Source of the DNA: Areca catechu
Taxonomy: Eukaryota; Streptophyta; Magnoliopsida; Arecales; Arecaceae
DNA length: 64,000 nt
NCBI GenBank assembly: GCA_021397845.1
Contig: CM038041.1
Coordinates: 143,880,780 to 143,944,779 of the forward strand
Reading direction: 5' to 3'
Below the pieces are notes generated by a model. The model saw only the letters and a list, made by a program, of their open reading frames with translations. It searched no databases and was not told where the DNA came from. Shown here piece after piece: positions 20,454 through 31,572 of this stretch. The stretch's first letter is position 1. Each line of letters starts with the position of its first letter. The translations under genes were made by a program, and so were the position numbers.

Positions 20454-22044
20454 GTGTGCCTTGCAATCAATAAAAAAAGAATGTGGTACCTCGACAGTGG
20501 TTGCTCAAGGCACATGACTGGAGATGTGGAGCAGTTCTCATCACTTGAATATCAGAATGGTGGTAATGTAACATTTGGTGATAATGGAAAAGGCAAGATT
20601 GTCAGAATTGGTAAAGTCCATATCACCCCTTCTACTTACATTGATAATGTTTTGTATGTTGAAGGTTTGAAACACAATTTACTTAACATTAGTCAATTTT
20701 GTGACAAGGATTTTAAAGTTATTTTCGAATCTTCAATATGCATTGTTTCTTGTTTAGATGATAATGGCATCAAGTTCATTGGTCATAAGCATGGCAATAT
20801 TTATATGGTTGATCTTGATGATCTTCATGTTCAAAATGGTCAATGCCTAGTGGCAATGGAAGCCAAGATCAATGAAACTAGTTGGCTTTGGCATCATAGA
20901 CTAGGACATGCTAGTATGCATTTGATTTCAAAACTTAGCAAAAAGGATTTGATAAAATATTTGCCAAAACTTAATTTTGAAAATGATAAGATTTGTAGTG
21001 CTTGCCAACTTTGAAAACAAACCAAATCATCTTTTAAACCAAAAGAAGTAGTCTTTACATCTAGGCCCATAGAATTGCTTCATATAGACCTTTTTGGGCC
21101 AACTAGAATATCTAGTTTGGGAGGTAAGAAGTATGATCTAGTTATTGTAGATGATTTCTCACATTTTACTTGGATCATGTGTTTAGCACATAAAGATGAA
21201 ACATTTTCTGCATTCATTAGATTTCATAAAAGAGTTTCAAATGAAAAAGGTGTTTCTATTGTTTCTTTGAGAAGTGATCATGGAACAGAATTTGAAAATT
21301 CTAATTTTGATAAGTTTTGTAGTGATAATGGCATTCATCACAATTTTTCTGTACCTAGGACATCTTAACAAAATAGGGTGATAGAAAGAAAAAATAAAAC
21401 TCTTGAAGAAATGGCATGCACCATGCTTTGTGAAAATGACCTACCTAGATATTTTTGGATGGAAGCCATAAACACTGCATATTATGTTTTAAACCATGTT
21501 TTAATCAGACCTATTTTAAAGAAAACCCCTTAAAAGCTTTGGAAGGGTAGGAAACCTTCAATCAAATATTTTCGAGTTTTTGGATGCCATTGCCAAGTTA
21601 GATGAGGATGTCTTTTTGGGCTACTCTACATCTAGCAAGGCATATAGGGTATTCAACAAAAGGACACTTGTTGTTGAAGAATCCATCCATGTTGTATTTG
21701 ATGAAGCTAACCAAAAATCTTCTAGAAAAGAAGATATTCTTGATGATGATCAGGTATCAATAAAAATGAAGGAATGAACAATAATGAAGAACCCACCAAG
21801 GAGCAAGATGATCAAAATAATGAAAAAGAGCAAGATCAAGAAGGTGAAGACATATCAATGCCTAATCTTCTATCTAAAGAATGGAGTATACTCATGGACA
21901 CCCCAAAGAACTTATCATTGGTGATTCATCTAAAGGTGTAACTACTCAATCATCTCTTAGAAATATTTGTGATTATTAAGCATTTGTATCTCAAATAGAA
22001 CCTAAAACTATTGAAAAAGTTGAAAATGACTGCAATTGGATTAA
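20454..22044 (+). pseudogene. B protease and integrase
   Basis: The frame 20454-21014 has the intact protease LDSGCSRHMTGD and the start of the pre-integrase region (WLWHHRLGHASMH, ICSACQL, then TGA). The segment 21075-21368 carries LLHIDLFGPTRISSLGGKK, VDDFSHFTW and SLRSDHGTEFENSN. After a stop the ERKNKTLEEMACTM region and a linker follow (21580-21777: FLGYSTSSKAYRVFNKRT). The acidic linker up to 22044 ends ENDCNWIN, where L is inserted. The catalytic aspartates and the glutamate region are present, though interrupted by stops and frameshifts. Confidence 0.86.
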
Positions 22045-22194
22045 TGATGGGGATCTAGGGCAGGTCTGGGAATTTTTCCATTTTTCTCTTATTTTCTTAC
22101 ATTTTTTATTTTTCCTATTCTCTCTATTCCACTAATTCCTGTTATTCCACCTTTATCCCGATCTTATTCCTGATTTATCCTACACTATTCCATC

Positions 22195-22870
22195 TTCTCC
22201 CGGGAAGTTTTTTAAAAACTTCCAAACCCAAGCAGCCGCCCCCTCCGGCCCCAGATTCGGGCCGCTCGACCCTCGACCGCCCCCGCCGGACCGCCGCCAA
22301 TGCTCGTCGGCCCCCACCCTCGCCAGAGAAGCCGCCGCCGCCGCCCACGTCATGGGAAGATGAACGGACGCGGAGGCATCCACCCGCCATGGCCCACGAC
22401 CATCGCTGCCACTGCCATCATCGACCTGTTGCCCGCGGCCGTTCCCACCACTCGCCGGCCCTCGCCCGGTCGCTGGTGGGGTCTGCTACTGCCCACACCC
22501 GTGGGAAGATGAACGGATGCGGGAGGCGTCCGTCCGCTCAGGTGCGCCCCTGCACCACCGTGACTGTTGCCACCTGTCGCCGTTGCCCGCACGTCCGTCG
22601 GCCACCATCCTGCTGGCCCCGACCTCCCCCGCCGTCCATTGGCCACGCCGGTGCTCTGAGGTCTCCCACGGCCGTGGGAGACCAAACGGCATGCCCTGGG
22701 GCGTGCCGTGCCATTCTTGTGCCGCCTCGCCCGCAACCCGCCGCCCACCGCCAGCCATCCGCTGCTCGCCGTCCGCCGGCCAGTCTGCCACCTGCTTCCC
22801 TGCCATCCGCTGGTGCCCTGCCAGAGACCGTTCTTCCCTTCCACGGCCATGAGTTGGTGTTTGCACGGCT
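22195..22870. other. GC-rich segment inside solo LTR L
   Basis: A sharp compositional island: the surrounding DNA is AT-rich, but this part is almost all G and C with long CCGCC/CGCCG runs. It has open frames in all six frames, which is a consequence of composition rather than coding. A unit with gggaagatgaacgga occurs twice (22353-22367 and 22502-22516), about 150 bp apart, so it contains a diverged direct duplication. It may be captured host DNA or an expanded CpG region of U3; neither can be shown here. Confidence 0.55.
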
Positions 22871-23040
22871 TTCAGAGCAATCCAATTTTCAGAGTAGCAT
22901 GCTTTTTGGAGTAGATCATCAAGCTGACACGCTTCTCAGAGCAGATCAGCACCATTTTTGATGCAACACAAATTTTGATGTAATTTATTTTCCTTTTTTA
23001 GTTTTCTTAGAGGCTAAGAAACTGAGGATTTTGGTTTTTT

Positions 23041-23050
23041 TATATAAAGG
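23041..23050 (+). promoter_or_regulatory. TATA box of solo LTR L
   Basis: TATATAAAGG followed by a pyrimidine-rich stretch (ccccctctccccctg) is a good plant core promoter. It sits about 1.0 kb into the LTR, so the 620 bp after it would be R/U5. It lies inside the disrupted pol of B. Confidence 0.65.
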
Positions 23051-23670
23051 CCCCCTCTCCCCCTGTAATAATAAGAGATTTGATGTAGATTTTTGGTTCT
23101 CCATTGGTTCCGTTATGGTTCTGGGCTGAGGCCCGTTTGCCTTCGTTCCCTACTGTGTGGATAATGGGTTTGTTGGGAGGTGTGAGAGTCCTACTTTGTG
23201 GATGATGGGTTCGAGCACCCTAGTTATCTCCTATCTCGTCTTTTTTATCCCCTCGTGTCCTTTGAGAGTCATTCCAGCGCATCTGTGTGAGAGCCCTACT
23301 ATGTGGATGATGGGTTCGATGAGAGCTCAGGGTAGCTAGTGCTTTGATCCCTCGGGAGGGTAGCTATGTGCTTTGATCCCTCGGGAGGGTAGCTTTATGC
23401 TTTGACCCCTGACTTTTTGTGTGCGTCTCCCCGTTAGAGTGAGTCCCACAGCCATGAGTTCCAGTTCCCAATCTTCCATCTCCATCCTTCCTTCGCCACC
23501 TCCACCAAGAAAATTGAAAACCAAAAGAGATCAGCTATTTTAGGATTTTAGTTTCAGTATCATCCTAGTCCCGGGAGGCTTCTTAGCCCTCCCACGGTCT
23601 TAGTTTGTTAGGTGTCTTTCCCTTTTCCAAATAACCCAGGTTTCATCGATTTTCGTCTCGCATCAATTAA

Positions 23671-24489
23671 TGCTATGCAAGATGAACTTAATCAATTCAA
23701 AAGAAATAATGTTTGGACTTTGGTAGATAGACCTTCTAATATTTCAATAATTGGCACAAAATGGGTTTTTAGAAACAAACTTGATGAAAATGGAATTGTT
23801 ACAAGAAACAAAGCTAGACTAGTTGCCAAAGGATACAATCAGGAGGAATGGATCAATTTTAATGAAACCTTTGCTCCTGTTGCTAGACTTGAGGCAATTA
23901 GGCTATTGTTGGCTTTTGCATGTTTTATGGATTTTAAATTATTTCAAATGGATATCAAAAGTGCCTTTTTGAATGGTTTTATCAAAGAAGTAGTTTATGT
24001 TGAACAACCACTCGGTTTTAAAAATCATGAATTTCCAAACCATGTTTTTACACTTCATAAAGCTTTGTATAGTTTGAAACAAGTTCCAAGAGCTTGGTAT
24101 GATCGTTTAAGTTTTTTCTTGCTTAAAAATAATTTTACTAGAAGTAATGTAGATACTACTTTATTTTTGAAAAAGAAGAATGATAATCTCTTAGTAGTAC
24201 AAGTTTATATGGATGATATCATATTCGGTGCTACTAACAAATCTCTTTGTCAAGAGTTTGCAAAGTTAATGCAGGGTGAGTTCGAGATGAGCATGATGGG
24301 AGCACTTAACTTCTTCCTCGGACTCCAGATAAAGCAAACCAAAGAGGGGATCTTCATCAACCAAGACAAGTACACAAAAGAAATACTAAAGAAGTTTGGG
24401 ATGGAGAACACCAAGCCATTAGGTATACCAATGAACTCCTCTTGTAAGCTTGACAAAGATGAACTAGGTAAGCCTGTAGACTAAAAGTT
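23671..24489 (+). pseudogene. B reverse transcriptase
   Basis: Immediately after L the frame reads MQDELNQFKRNNVWTLVD, then GTKWVFRNKLDENG, ETFAPVARLEAIRLLLAFAC, QMDIKSAFLNGFIKEVVYVE, LHKALYSLKQVPRAWYDRL and the active site VQVYMDDIIFGATN. The YMDD form replaces the YVDD of A and C. It continues through MQGEFEMSMMGALNFFLGLQ and KYTKEILKKFGMENTK to a TAA at 24482. This is the longest clean RT in the window, 270 codons without a stop. Confidence 0.92.
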
Positions 24490-25152
24490 ATAAAGAGGAA
24501 TGATTGGCTTATTATTGTATCTAACTACTAGTAGGCCATATATTATGTTCAGTATTTGTATGTGTGCAAGATATCAGTCTGCCCCTAAAGAGTCTCATCT
24601 TTTGGATGTTAAACGCACACTTAGATATCTGTCTAGATCAATTGATAATGGTCTTTGGTACTCTAAAGATTCTTCATTTGAATTGATTACTTATTCTGGT
24701 ACTGATTTTGCTGGGTGTAAACTAGATAGAAAAAGTACTAGTGGAACCTATCAGTTTCTTGGGGTTAATTTGATCTCATGGAGTAGCAAGAAATAGATTT
24801 CATTGCTCTATCTATGGCTAAAGCCGAATATATAGCAGCTGGAAGCTGTTGTGCTCAAATCCTATGGATCAAACAACAACTTGAAGATTTTAGCATTAAA
24901 CTAATTAAGAAACCCATAAGATGTGATAATACTAGTGCAATCAATCTAATTAAGAATCCTGTGCAACATTCAAGAAGTAAACACATTGAAATAAGACATC
25001 ATTTCATAAGAGATCATGTGCAAAACTCTAATGTGATGCTTGAATTTGTATGTACTAATGATCAACTAGCTGGTGTGTTTACCAAACCCTTGAGTGAAGA
25101 GAGATTTTGTATGATTAGAAGAGAGTTAGGAATCATTGACCCATTCTCTTAG
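24490..25152 (+). pseudogene. B RNase H
   Basis: After a stop, 24500-24796 continues MIGLLLYLTTSRPYIMFSIC, GTDFAGCKLDRKSTSGTYQF and ISWSSKK with a TAG. The next frame, 24814-25152, gives MAKAEYIAAGSCCAQILWIK, SKHIEIRHHFIRDHVQN and LAGVFTKPLSEERFCMIRRE, ending at TAG. One frameshift and two stops separate the parts. A spacer of about 130 bp leads to the motif cluster. Confidence 0.88.
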
Positions 25153-25284
25153 AACTCTCTCAATTTTCACTCTACCTAATTTATTTTTGCTCAAAATCAC
25201 TTTTATCAAGTCCCAAATCTTTTCAAAATGTCCCTTGATTTTTGGTAATTTTTTTGGATTTTTTTCTTGGAAATTTCTTGGCCA

Positions 25285-25372
25285 AGTATCGACACTTGGG
25301 TTTTGGTGAAGTGTCGACACCTGACCAAGTGTCGACACTTGAGAAAATTGAAGTGTCGACACTCGCACAAAA
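25285..25372 (+). repeat. Copy of U3-type palindrome cluster upstream of ORF3 in B
   Basis: Four AGTGTCGACAC-type units occur in 88 bp (caagtatcgacact, gaagtgtcgacacc, caagtgtcgacact, gaagtgtcgacact). This is the same palindrome as in the B LTR U3, but in the interior between RNase H and ORF3. A and C have their own motif in the equivalent place. Confidence 0.75.
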
Positions 25373-25379
25373 ATTTCAG

Positions 25380-25970
25380 AATTTTAGGGCTTGTCTAAAC
25401 CCTTTTATTTTTTATTTCTCTCTTTTTCCTTGAACCCTAGTGGTCCCCTACAATCCTCCAACCGCCGAAACAGTGGATTCCTCCCTTGTCCCTTCGAATT
25501 CGAGTAATCCTCTCCCTCTTTTCTTCATTTGAACCATGAATCACTGTGCTCGTCCGTTTTCCTTTGTTTTGGTCATTTTCTTCCCATTTTCTCTTCGATT
25601 TTTCATTGATTGTGGGATCGTGCTCTTGTTTTTGCTATTTCCTCTTTGTGGATCGATTCTATTCGATTTTTGTTTGGATTGTTGTAGCACGTGGTCACCC
25701 CCTTCTCTATTTTCTCCCTCTCAGATTCAATCTCTTTGACCAAACCATCCATTTCCCTTTCTCTTTCTGTTTTCTATTTTCGCTCATTTCTTCTCTCCGT
25801 TTTTGCTCCCATTGTTTCTTATTTTTCCTTTTTCGGTTGTTTTGTGGAACAAGCTTCTCTACATTTCAATTTTTGGTAATTTTCCTCTTCTTTCCTGTAG
25901 TTTCTTTCAGTTGGACTATTGCCTTCCTTAGTTTCCTCTCCTTCCTCTCTCTTTCAACTGCTTGGAGATC
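25380..25970 (+). other. Pyrimidine-rich leader before ORF3 of B
   Basis: A long C/T-rich stretch (ctctccctcttttcttc, ttttcccattttctctt and similar) precedes the ORF3 start ATG at 25971. It yields long open frames that contain no domain and are phenylalanine/serine/leucine-rich for compositional reasons. Such tracts are typical of long 5' leaders or of sequence before a splice acceptor. No TATA box is evident. Confidence 0.5.
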
Positions 25971-27610
25971 ATGGGATCAAGGAAGAGGTTGGCTTTTAAA
26001 AAGAAATTTGGTCAGAGCTCAGCTAAAAAAAGAACCAAAGCTTGGGATGACAGTCAGCAAGCAGAGCAGAGTGTTCCCCCACCTCCTTCAGCAGAGAAGG
26101 TTTCGGGGAAGATTATTGCTACAGGACGGCGCATTGATCTCGAATTCTTTGATCATCAGAGATTCAAACTACGTGAGCTTCTCGAGTCTGCGGGTTTAGT
26201 TCCCTTCTGTACTATGATAGAGAGGTACTATCCCCACCTGATTAGAGAGTTTTATGGTAGTTTGGATTACAGCAGGTTAGCCTAGCATGCCACAATCAGA
26301 GGAGTCCGGATTCTGGTAGATGAGATAATACTGAGCAGGATATGGGATATTCCCCACCGAGGGTTTGTGGCATATTTTATTGATGACCGTGTGGAGGCCT
26401 ATCAGTGCGTTCTAGAGAGAGATGACAATTATGGTGTAGCAGTAGTCACCACGAACTAGCTCTTAGTAGAGATGAGGCTCCTTCACCATATCATCGCCTA
26501 CATTTTGCTCCCGAAGACAGGTAGATTCGATTTTATTTCTGAGTGAGAGCTTATGCTCATGGTTTGTTTGTCTCGGAGGACTACAATTGACCTTCCAGCT
26601 TTCATGTTACTTTAGATGAGGGATGCAGCCACTCAGCGAAGACATTGTTTACCCTATGGCATGGGATTGACTCGCATATTCCGTGCTTATGGTATACCTT
26701 TGGAGGAGGAGGCCTCCAAGGAGATTCTTCATACTGATGTTTATGATGAGAGATCTCTACACCGCATGGCTATAGGAGACAGGCTGGCAGATGGGAGCGT
26801 AGAGAGTCTGGTCAGGAGCCAGATGAGGAGGATGAGTTATGAGAGGCTGAGGCCAGGCCATCAGGGCCATCAGTTACACCTCCCAGGGCAGCACCAGCAG
26901 CAGAGCCAGAGCCAGTGCCAGTCACACCTTCACCAATAGTTACACCTTCTGCTCCTCCATCAGATACTGTTTCATCCTTTGAGGAGTATGCATGTCATCA
27001 GTTTACTAAGCTTCAGAGCGAGATGATTGGACTGGGAGTCCGAACTACTCATCTGAGGATCAAGATTGAGGGACTTCATGCCCACACTTCTAAACGGCTC
27101 ATTAATGTTCACAGGACTATGGAGGCCAGATTCACATGTATCGAGGAGATGTTAAGAGCTTTACTGCCTTCAGGATCTTCTGGACCACCATATCCTCCTC
27201 CTCCTCCACCTGCTGATGACGATGGCGATCACCCAGATTATCATGATCCTACTCATGGTGGTGATGGCGATGACGATTGTGATAGAGGCACAACTAATGG
27301 TGATGGCAGTGGTAGTTCAGATGGTAGCGTGGATCGAGCTGGGAGGTATGAGATGGTCAGTAGAGATACTTAGACACCAGCTACTCCCGTGATCCCTTCC
27401 TTAGCTGATCAGATTATTTTTACTCCTGATTTTGTGACACCAGCTGAGATTCTACCTCCCCCATCGACCAGATCTTCTTAGGTTGTACTCGCTCATGGAC
27501 CTTCCACCTGGACTAGGAGCCATAGGATACTTGAACCACCTAAAGCCCTAGCACCTAGGTCCAAGATTAGTGCCCCTATCTTTTTTAAACTTCCATCTGA
27601 TGAGGAGTAG
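25971..27610 (+). pseudogene. B ORF3: accessory protein, homologous to A and C ORF3
   Basis: ATG at 25971 opens MGSRKRLAFKKKFGQSS, a basic start. The domain then reads YYPHLIREFYGSLDYSRL, EMRLLHHIIAYILLPKTGRF, CLPYGMGLTRIFRAYGI and HTDVYDERSLHRMA, the same order as in A (6865-6068) and C. In-frame stops lie at about 26283, 26456, 26543 and 26614. After a frameshift near 26930 it continues through a helical region (ECACHQF-like start, then HTSKRLINVHRTMEARF), a proline run (PYPPPPPPADDD) and an Asp/Gly-rich tail. It ends KLPSDEE at 27608-27610. Unlike A, it has an acidic G/D-rich tail. Function is unknown. Confidence 0.78.
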
Positions 27611-27763
27611 CCTCACAAATGTTTATCTAGTTGCTTATTACTATTATATCTAGCTATTGTATTAGCTTACATGCTTATATCACTATACTTGTTTGCCTTA
27701 TTTATCATGTATCATGTTTCAGTATTGCTGTATCATTAACAACAATTTTTGTATCTGAAAACC

Positions 27764-27770
<7 letters not shown>

Positions 27771-27844
<74 letters not shown>
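27771..27844. repeat. (AT)37 microsatellite
   Basis: A pure AT run of 74 bp preceded by ttttat. It creates a false Ile/Tyr repeat frame (YIYIYI) on the plus strand. Confidence 0.97.
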
Positions 27845-27846
<2 letters not shown>

Positions 27847-28036
27847 CAGTCTATGATCACTCTTGTTTCTGTTTATGTGTTGTATCTGAAATGTTCATTT
27901 TCTTTATGTTACTCTCTACTCTATGCATTTGCTCTGATACTTATTGAATTTCTTGATAATCTAATCTCATATTTAGCTATGATATCAACTGTATCATGGA
28001 CTAATACATTAATTTAGGGGGAGCTTACTCCTCTTT

Positions 28037-28038
<2 letters not shown>

Positions 28039-28082
<44 letters not shown>
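28039..28082. repeat. (AT)22 microsatellite
   Basis: A second uninterrupted AT run of 44 bp, 195 bp downstream of the first, in the same spacer of B. Confidence 0.97.
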
Positions 28083-28086
<4 letters not shown>

Positions 28087-28305
28087 AATGTTGACAAAAA
28101 GGGAGAGTAGATATTATTTACAAGCATTTTTTTTTAAATTTTGAAATGTTTCATACTTTAACTTTCTTAGGGGGAGAGAATGTTGATTTCAATATCTATT
28201 TGGCACATCTCCATTAAATTGCATTGTATGAGTTTCAAGTTCATACTTATGGGATACAATGTCAAAATTGAATTTAAATGCTTATTTACTCAAGGTTTTG
28301 TCATT

Positions 28306-28322
28306 ACCAAAAAGGGGGAGAT
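28306..28322 (+). promoter_or_regulatory. B polypurine tract
   Basis: ACCAAAAAGGGGGAGAT directly precedes the TG of the 3' LTR. It is a strong purine run of the SIRE type (cf. AAAAAGGGAGAGA in A and C). Confidence 0.88.
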
Positions 28323-29784
28323 TGTTGGCTCTATCCCGTGATTTTGATAATTAACAAAATGTTGAGTACATATTTTGTACTAATGTTTCAATTATAGGTA
28401 TGAGTTTTAAGGTTTCAAGCACCTCAAATTCTCAAAACTAGAGTATCATGGCATGCTTTGGAAGCAAAGTATTTTTGATGATTTGAGAAGTCTTCTTCAT
28501 TGAAAAAGGCCACAAACATGTTCAATTATTGTTTATATATGTTGCATTTAAGTTTCATTGAAAATATTTATGTTTTTGGCATGTTTGGTACTTATTTTTG
28601 AAAATTGCAGAACCAAGTGTCGACACTTCAGCATTTGGCACGTAGAAATTTTTCATAGCATGCCAAGTGTCAACACTCAAAACTCAAGTGTCGATACCTG
28701 AAACTCAAGTGTTGACACTTAAAATTCTATGTGTCGACTCAAGGCCTGAGATTTTTTGAAAATACAGAACATGCCTCTAGAAAATTTTTTGTGTCGAGTG
28801 TCAACACCTGAGATTCAAGTATCGACACTTGAAAGTTCAAGTGTCGACACCTGAAAACCAAGTATCTATACCTGAAAGCGAAGTGTCGACACCTGACATC
28901 CAAGTGTCGACACTCGGGTTCTGATAGCTTCAACGGATCTATTTTCTAATAGCCTGAATTGATGTTTTTCAGCTCCTTACGGCTAGTTTTTGATTCCTAA
29001 CAGTCTTAAACAACTTTTTGGATATTTTTGATGTATTTAAGCTTCACCAAACTCATTCATGAAGAAAGAGAACAAAAAGAAGCAAGAAAATATCCAAGAG
29101 TTAAAGACATTCTTCAAGAACTCCACTTCCAAAAACTAAAAAGGAGAGATTCTACTGAAAAAGCCTACATTCCTTTCATTTCATCTTTTCAAAAGTGTTA
29201 TTGAGAAGATTCCAAGTCAAGTCGCATCAAGCAATCATCAAAGAGCTTCAAAGATTCCTCATTCCACTCTAGAAGAGAGTTTGATTATGTTTAAATTCTT
29301 GTATTATGAATTTATTGTTGTTTGACCTAGCTTTCAAGGATCTTGAAAGTAGGTTGTAAGGTTGTTGGTGAGCCAAAGGTACAAAATCAACTAGGATTTT
29401 ATTTATGAGCCCAAAGCCAAAACAAGTTGTAAGGTTTGTTGGTGAGCCTAGGTGACAAAACCAACTTAGGTGACTTGTGAGCTTTGGAAAACAAGTCGGC
29501 TATAATCTTTGAAGAGATTATAGTGGAAATTCCTAATGAGAGCTTGGGGAGTGGACGTAGGTGCTTGGAGTGCACTGAACCACTATAAAACTTGGTGTTT
29601 GTATGTGATTGTCTCTTTTTATTATTTGCACTTTATTTCCTGCACTCTATTTACTATTTTCTATTGCATATACTTTAGTGGATTAATCACATTAATCACA
29701 AACACTACAATGCCTGCACATTATTGTTTTAATTTTTGAAATACCCAATTCAACCCCCCTCTTGGGCTCCATTTCTGGATAATA
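28323..29784 (+). repeat. B 3' LTR
   Basis: It begins TGTTGGCTCTATCCCG and ends ctggataata, against ttgggtaaca in the 5' copy; the final CA is now TA. It has fewer palindromic units (28615-28920) than the 5' LTR because one repeat block after caagtgtcgacacct is missing (about 25 bp). It abuts E RNase H at 29785. Confidence 0.9.
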
Positions 29785-29789
29785 GACAG

Positions 29790-30440
29790 TGTTCTGTGTC
29801 AAGTGTATGGCACTCTGGCTATCACTGTGCAGGACCACCATACACTGTTTCACCCCCATTTCAGACACTAGCCTTCTTAGGCATAGTGCTTCCTTTATAG
29901 CCTCTATAATTTCTATATACTCTGCTTCTGTTGTAGACAAAGCAGTAATAGGTTGAAGGGTTGATCTCCAAGAAATCGGCTCACCATACATATAGAAGAG
30001 ATATCCTGTTATGGACCTCCTTGTATCAAGATCATCTGTATAGCTTGTATCAACAAACCCTTCCAAAGGACCTGAATCCTTACATGATTCTATGGAGTTC
30101 CATCCATGTCCTTCTGGCTGCCCACCAAACACCAGTCCATGTTTTTGAGTTCCTTGCAGATATCTTAAAATCCATTTCAATGCCTTCTAGCGTTCCTTCC
30201 CAGGATTAGCCATGTACCTGCTCACCTGGTTTACAGCATATGCTATATCCGGCCTGCAACAAACCATAGTATACATCAAACTACCCACTGCATTGGCATA
30301 TGGAACTCTTTCCATGTACTCTCTTTCCTCCTCTAACTGGGGGCACTATTTTTTTTGAAAAGAAATATGCCCTGGTAATGGTGTTTCCACAGGTTTGGCC
30401 TTTTCCATCCCAAACCTCTCGAGTACCCTTTTAATGTACC
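29790..30440 (-). pseudogene. E RNase H (left part) and connection region
   Basis: The minus-strand frame 30180-29785 reads MKWILRYLQGTQKHGLVFGG, VDTSYTDDLDTRRSITGY, ALSTTEAEYIEIIEAIKEA and LHSDSQSAIHLTQNTV, where B interrupts. The segment to 30440 carries RFGMEKAKPVETPLPGH and a stop. The remaining RNase H is at 17019-17220. Confidence 0.87.
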
Positions 30441-31572
30441 CACCTTATGACAAATGGAGTACTCCTTTGCATCTATCCCTGTAAATCTCCATTCCAAGGA
30501 TTTTCTGAGCTGATCCCAAGTTTTTCATCTCAAATTCCTGAGATAATGCTTTCTTCAACCCTTTCATAGCTGTCATACTTCTGCTGGCTATCAACATATC
30601 ATCTACATATAGAAGTAAATATAGAGCATCCATAGTATCTGCATCCTTAACATAAATACAATGGTCATGTTCACATCTGAGAAACCCAAGGCTCATGATA
30701 AATGTATCAAATTTGTGATACCATTGGCGAGGTGATTGTTTCAACCCATATAATGACCTTTGAAGTAGACATATCTTGTTCTCCTATCCAATCTCAATGA
30801 AGCCAACGGGTTGCTTAATATAGATTTTCTCTTCTAGTCTTCCATGTAGAAAGGCTATCTTGACATCCATCTGCTCCAATTCCAAGTTATCTTTTGCTAC
30901 CAAAGACAACAACACCCATATTGAAGTATGGCATATCATAGGAGAAAACACTTATGTGTAGTCAACTCCTTCCCTTAGTGAGTATCCCTTTGCTACCAAC
31001 CTTGCCTTATATCTTACTCCATCTTGCTCTGAAGGTAATGATTTCCTAGTGAACACCCATTTGGAGCCAATAGCATAAGCATCTCTAGGTAGATCCACCA
31101 GCTGCCATGTCTGATTCCTCTTGAGAGATTCCATCTCTTCCATCATGCCTTGCATCCATGAAACTTTATCAGGACTTTCCATGGCTTCTACAAAACTTTC
31201 TGGATCTCCATGCATAGATATAAGAGCATATGAAATTGCTTCATCCGTGCCATATCTTACCGGCTTTCGGATTGTGCGTTGAGGCTTATGTAATGCCACT
31301 CTCCTTGCATTGTCCTGCAAGTCTGCTATTTGTGGCTCCTCTTGCACCTCCCTTTGAATAGCTGATTCTTCTTGCCTCTCCTTCACTCCTGGAGAATCTT
31401 TCCTGTCCAACTCCACCTCAACTGAAACTTCATTTCCAGCTAATGTTGAAGGCCTATCCTCCACCTGTGATGGGCTCTCACTACTATTTATCTTATTGAC
31501 TGCATTTCTAGTTGCAGTTCCTGGTTTCACCAAGATCCTCCTCACATCAAAGATGACATCCCTACTGATCAC
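30441..31572 (-). pseudogene. E reverse transcriptase
   Basis: The frame 31572-30952 contains the integrase-RT linker (MISRDVIFDVRRILVKPG) and the RT start (SLKRNQTWQLVDLPRDAYAI, GSKWVFTRK, ARLVAKGYSLREGVDYT, then TAG). A stop-rich gap encodes QMDVKIAFLHG. Then 30744-30445 gives MKQSPRQWYHKFDTFIMSLG, LLLYVDDMLIASRSMTAMKG and MKNLGSAQKILGMEIYRDR. The YVDD site is intact and the MLIAS context suggests the Tork lineage. Confidence 0.88.

Larger units (their letters stand above)
22045..23665 (+). mobile_element. Solo LTR L in B pol (TSD ATTAA)
   Basis: This 1.62-kb block starts TGATGGGGATCTAGGG and ends CTCGCATCA, giving TGATG...CATCA termini. It is flanked by exact 5-bp copies of ATTAA (22040-22044 and 23666-23670). 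Deleting it and one ATTAA restores the codons W-I-N-A-M-Q-D-E-L of the RT leader, which proves the insertion. No coding domain is present, so it is a solo LTR; a TATA box (23041) points to plus orientation. Its lineage is not recognised; long GC-rich U3 sequence is unusual. Confidence 0.85.
27611..28305 (+). other. B spacer between ORF3 and polypurine tract
   Basis: AT-rich and non-coding. It contains two dinucleotide microsatellites (annotated separately) and one exact GCTCTGATAC at 27931-27940 plus degenerate gtatcatg and atgatatc units, like the equivalents in A, C and H. Confidence 0.55.
17221..29784 (+). mobile_element. SIRE-like copia B with ORF3, inserted in E
   Basis: A plus-strand element with 1.46-kb LTRs (17221-18684, 28323-29784) and near-identical flanks gactg (17216-17220) and gacag (29785-29789). 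Its order is LTR, PBS, gag, protease, integrase, RT, RNase H, motif cluster, ORF3, AT-rich spacer, polypurine tract, LTR. Solo LTR L interrupts pol at 22045-23665. Without L it is about 10.9 kb. The lineage marks (LDSGCSRHMTG, SDHGTEF, AAGSCCAQ) match A and C. Confidence 0.9.

Noticed and set aside
22175..22961. Several overlapping long ORFs in all frames
   Set aside because: They are caused by the GC-rich composition of solo LTR L. Open frames on both strands at once are not evidence of genes.
25546..26199. 217-codon ORF ahead of B ORF3
   Set aside because: Phe/Ser/Leu-rich product of the pyrimidine tract; ORF3 is in a different frame with homologues in A and C.
27631..28017. ORF with repeated YIYIYI
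   Set aside because: Translation of the AT microsatellites.
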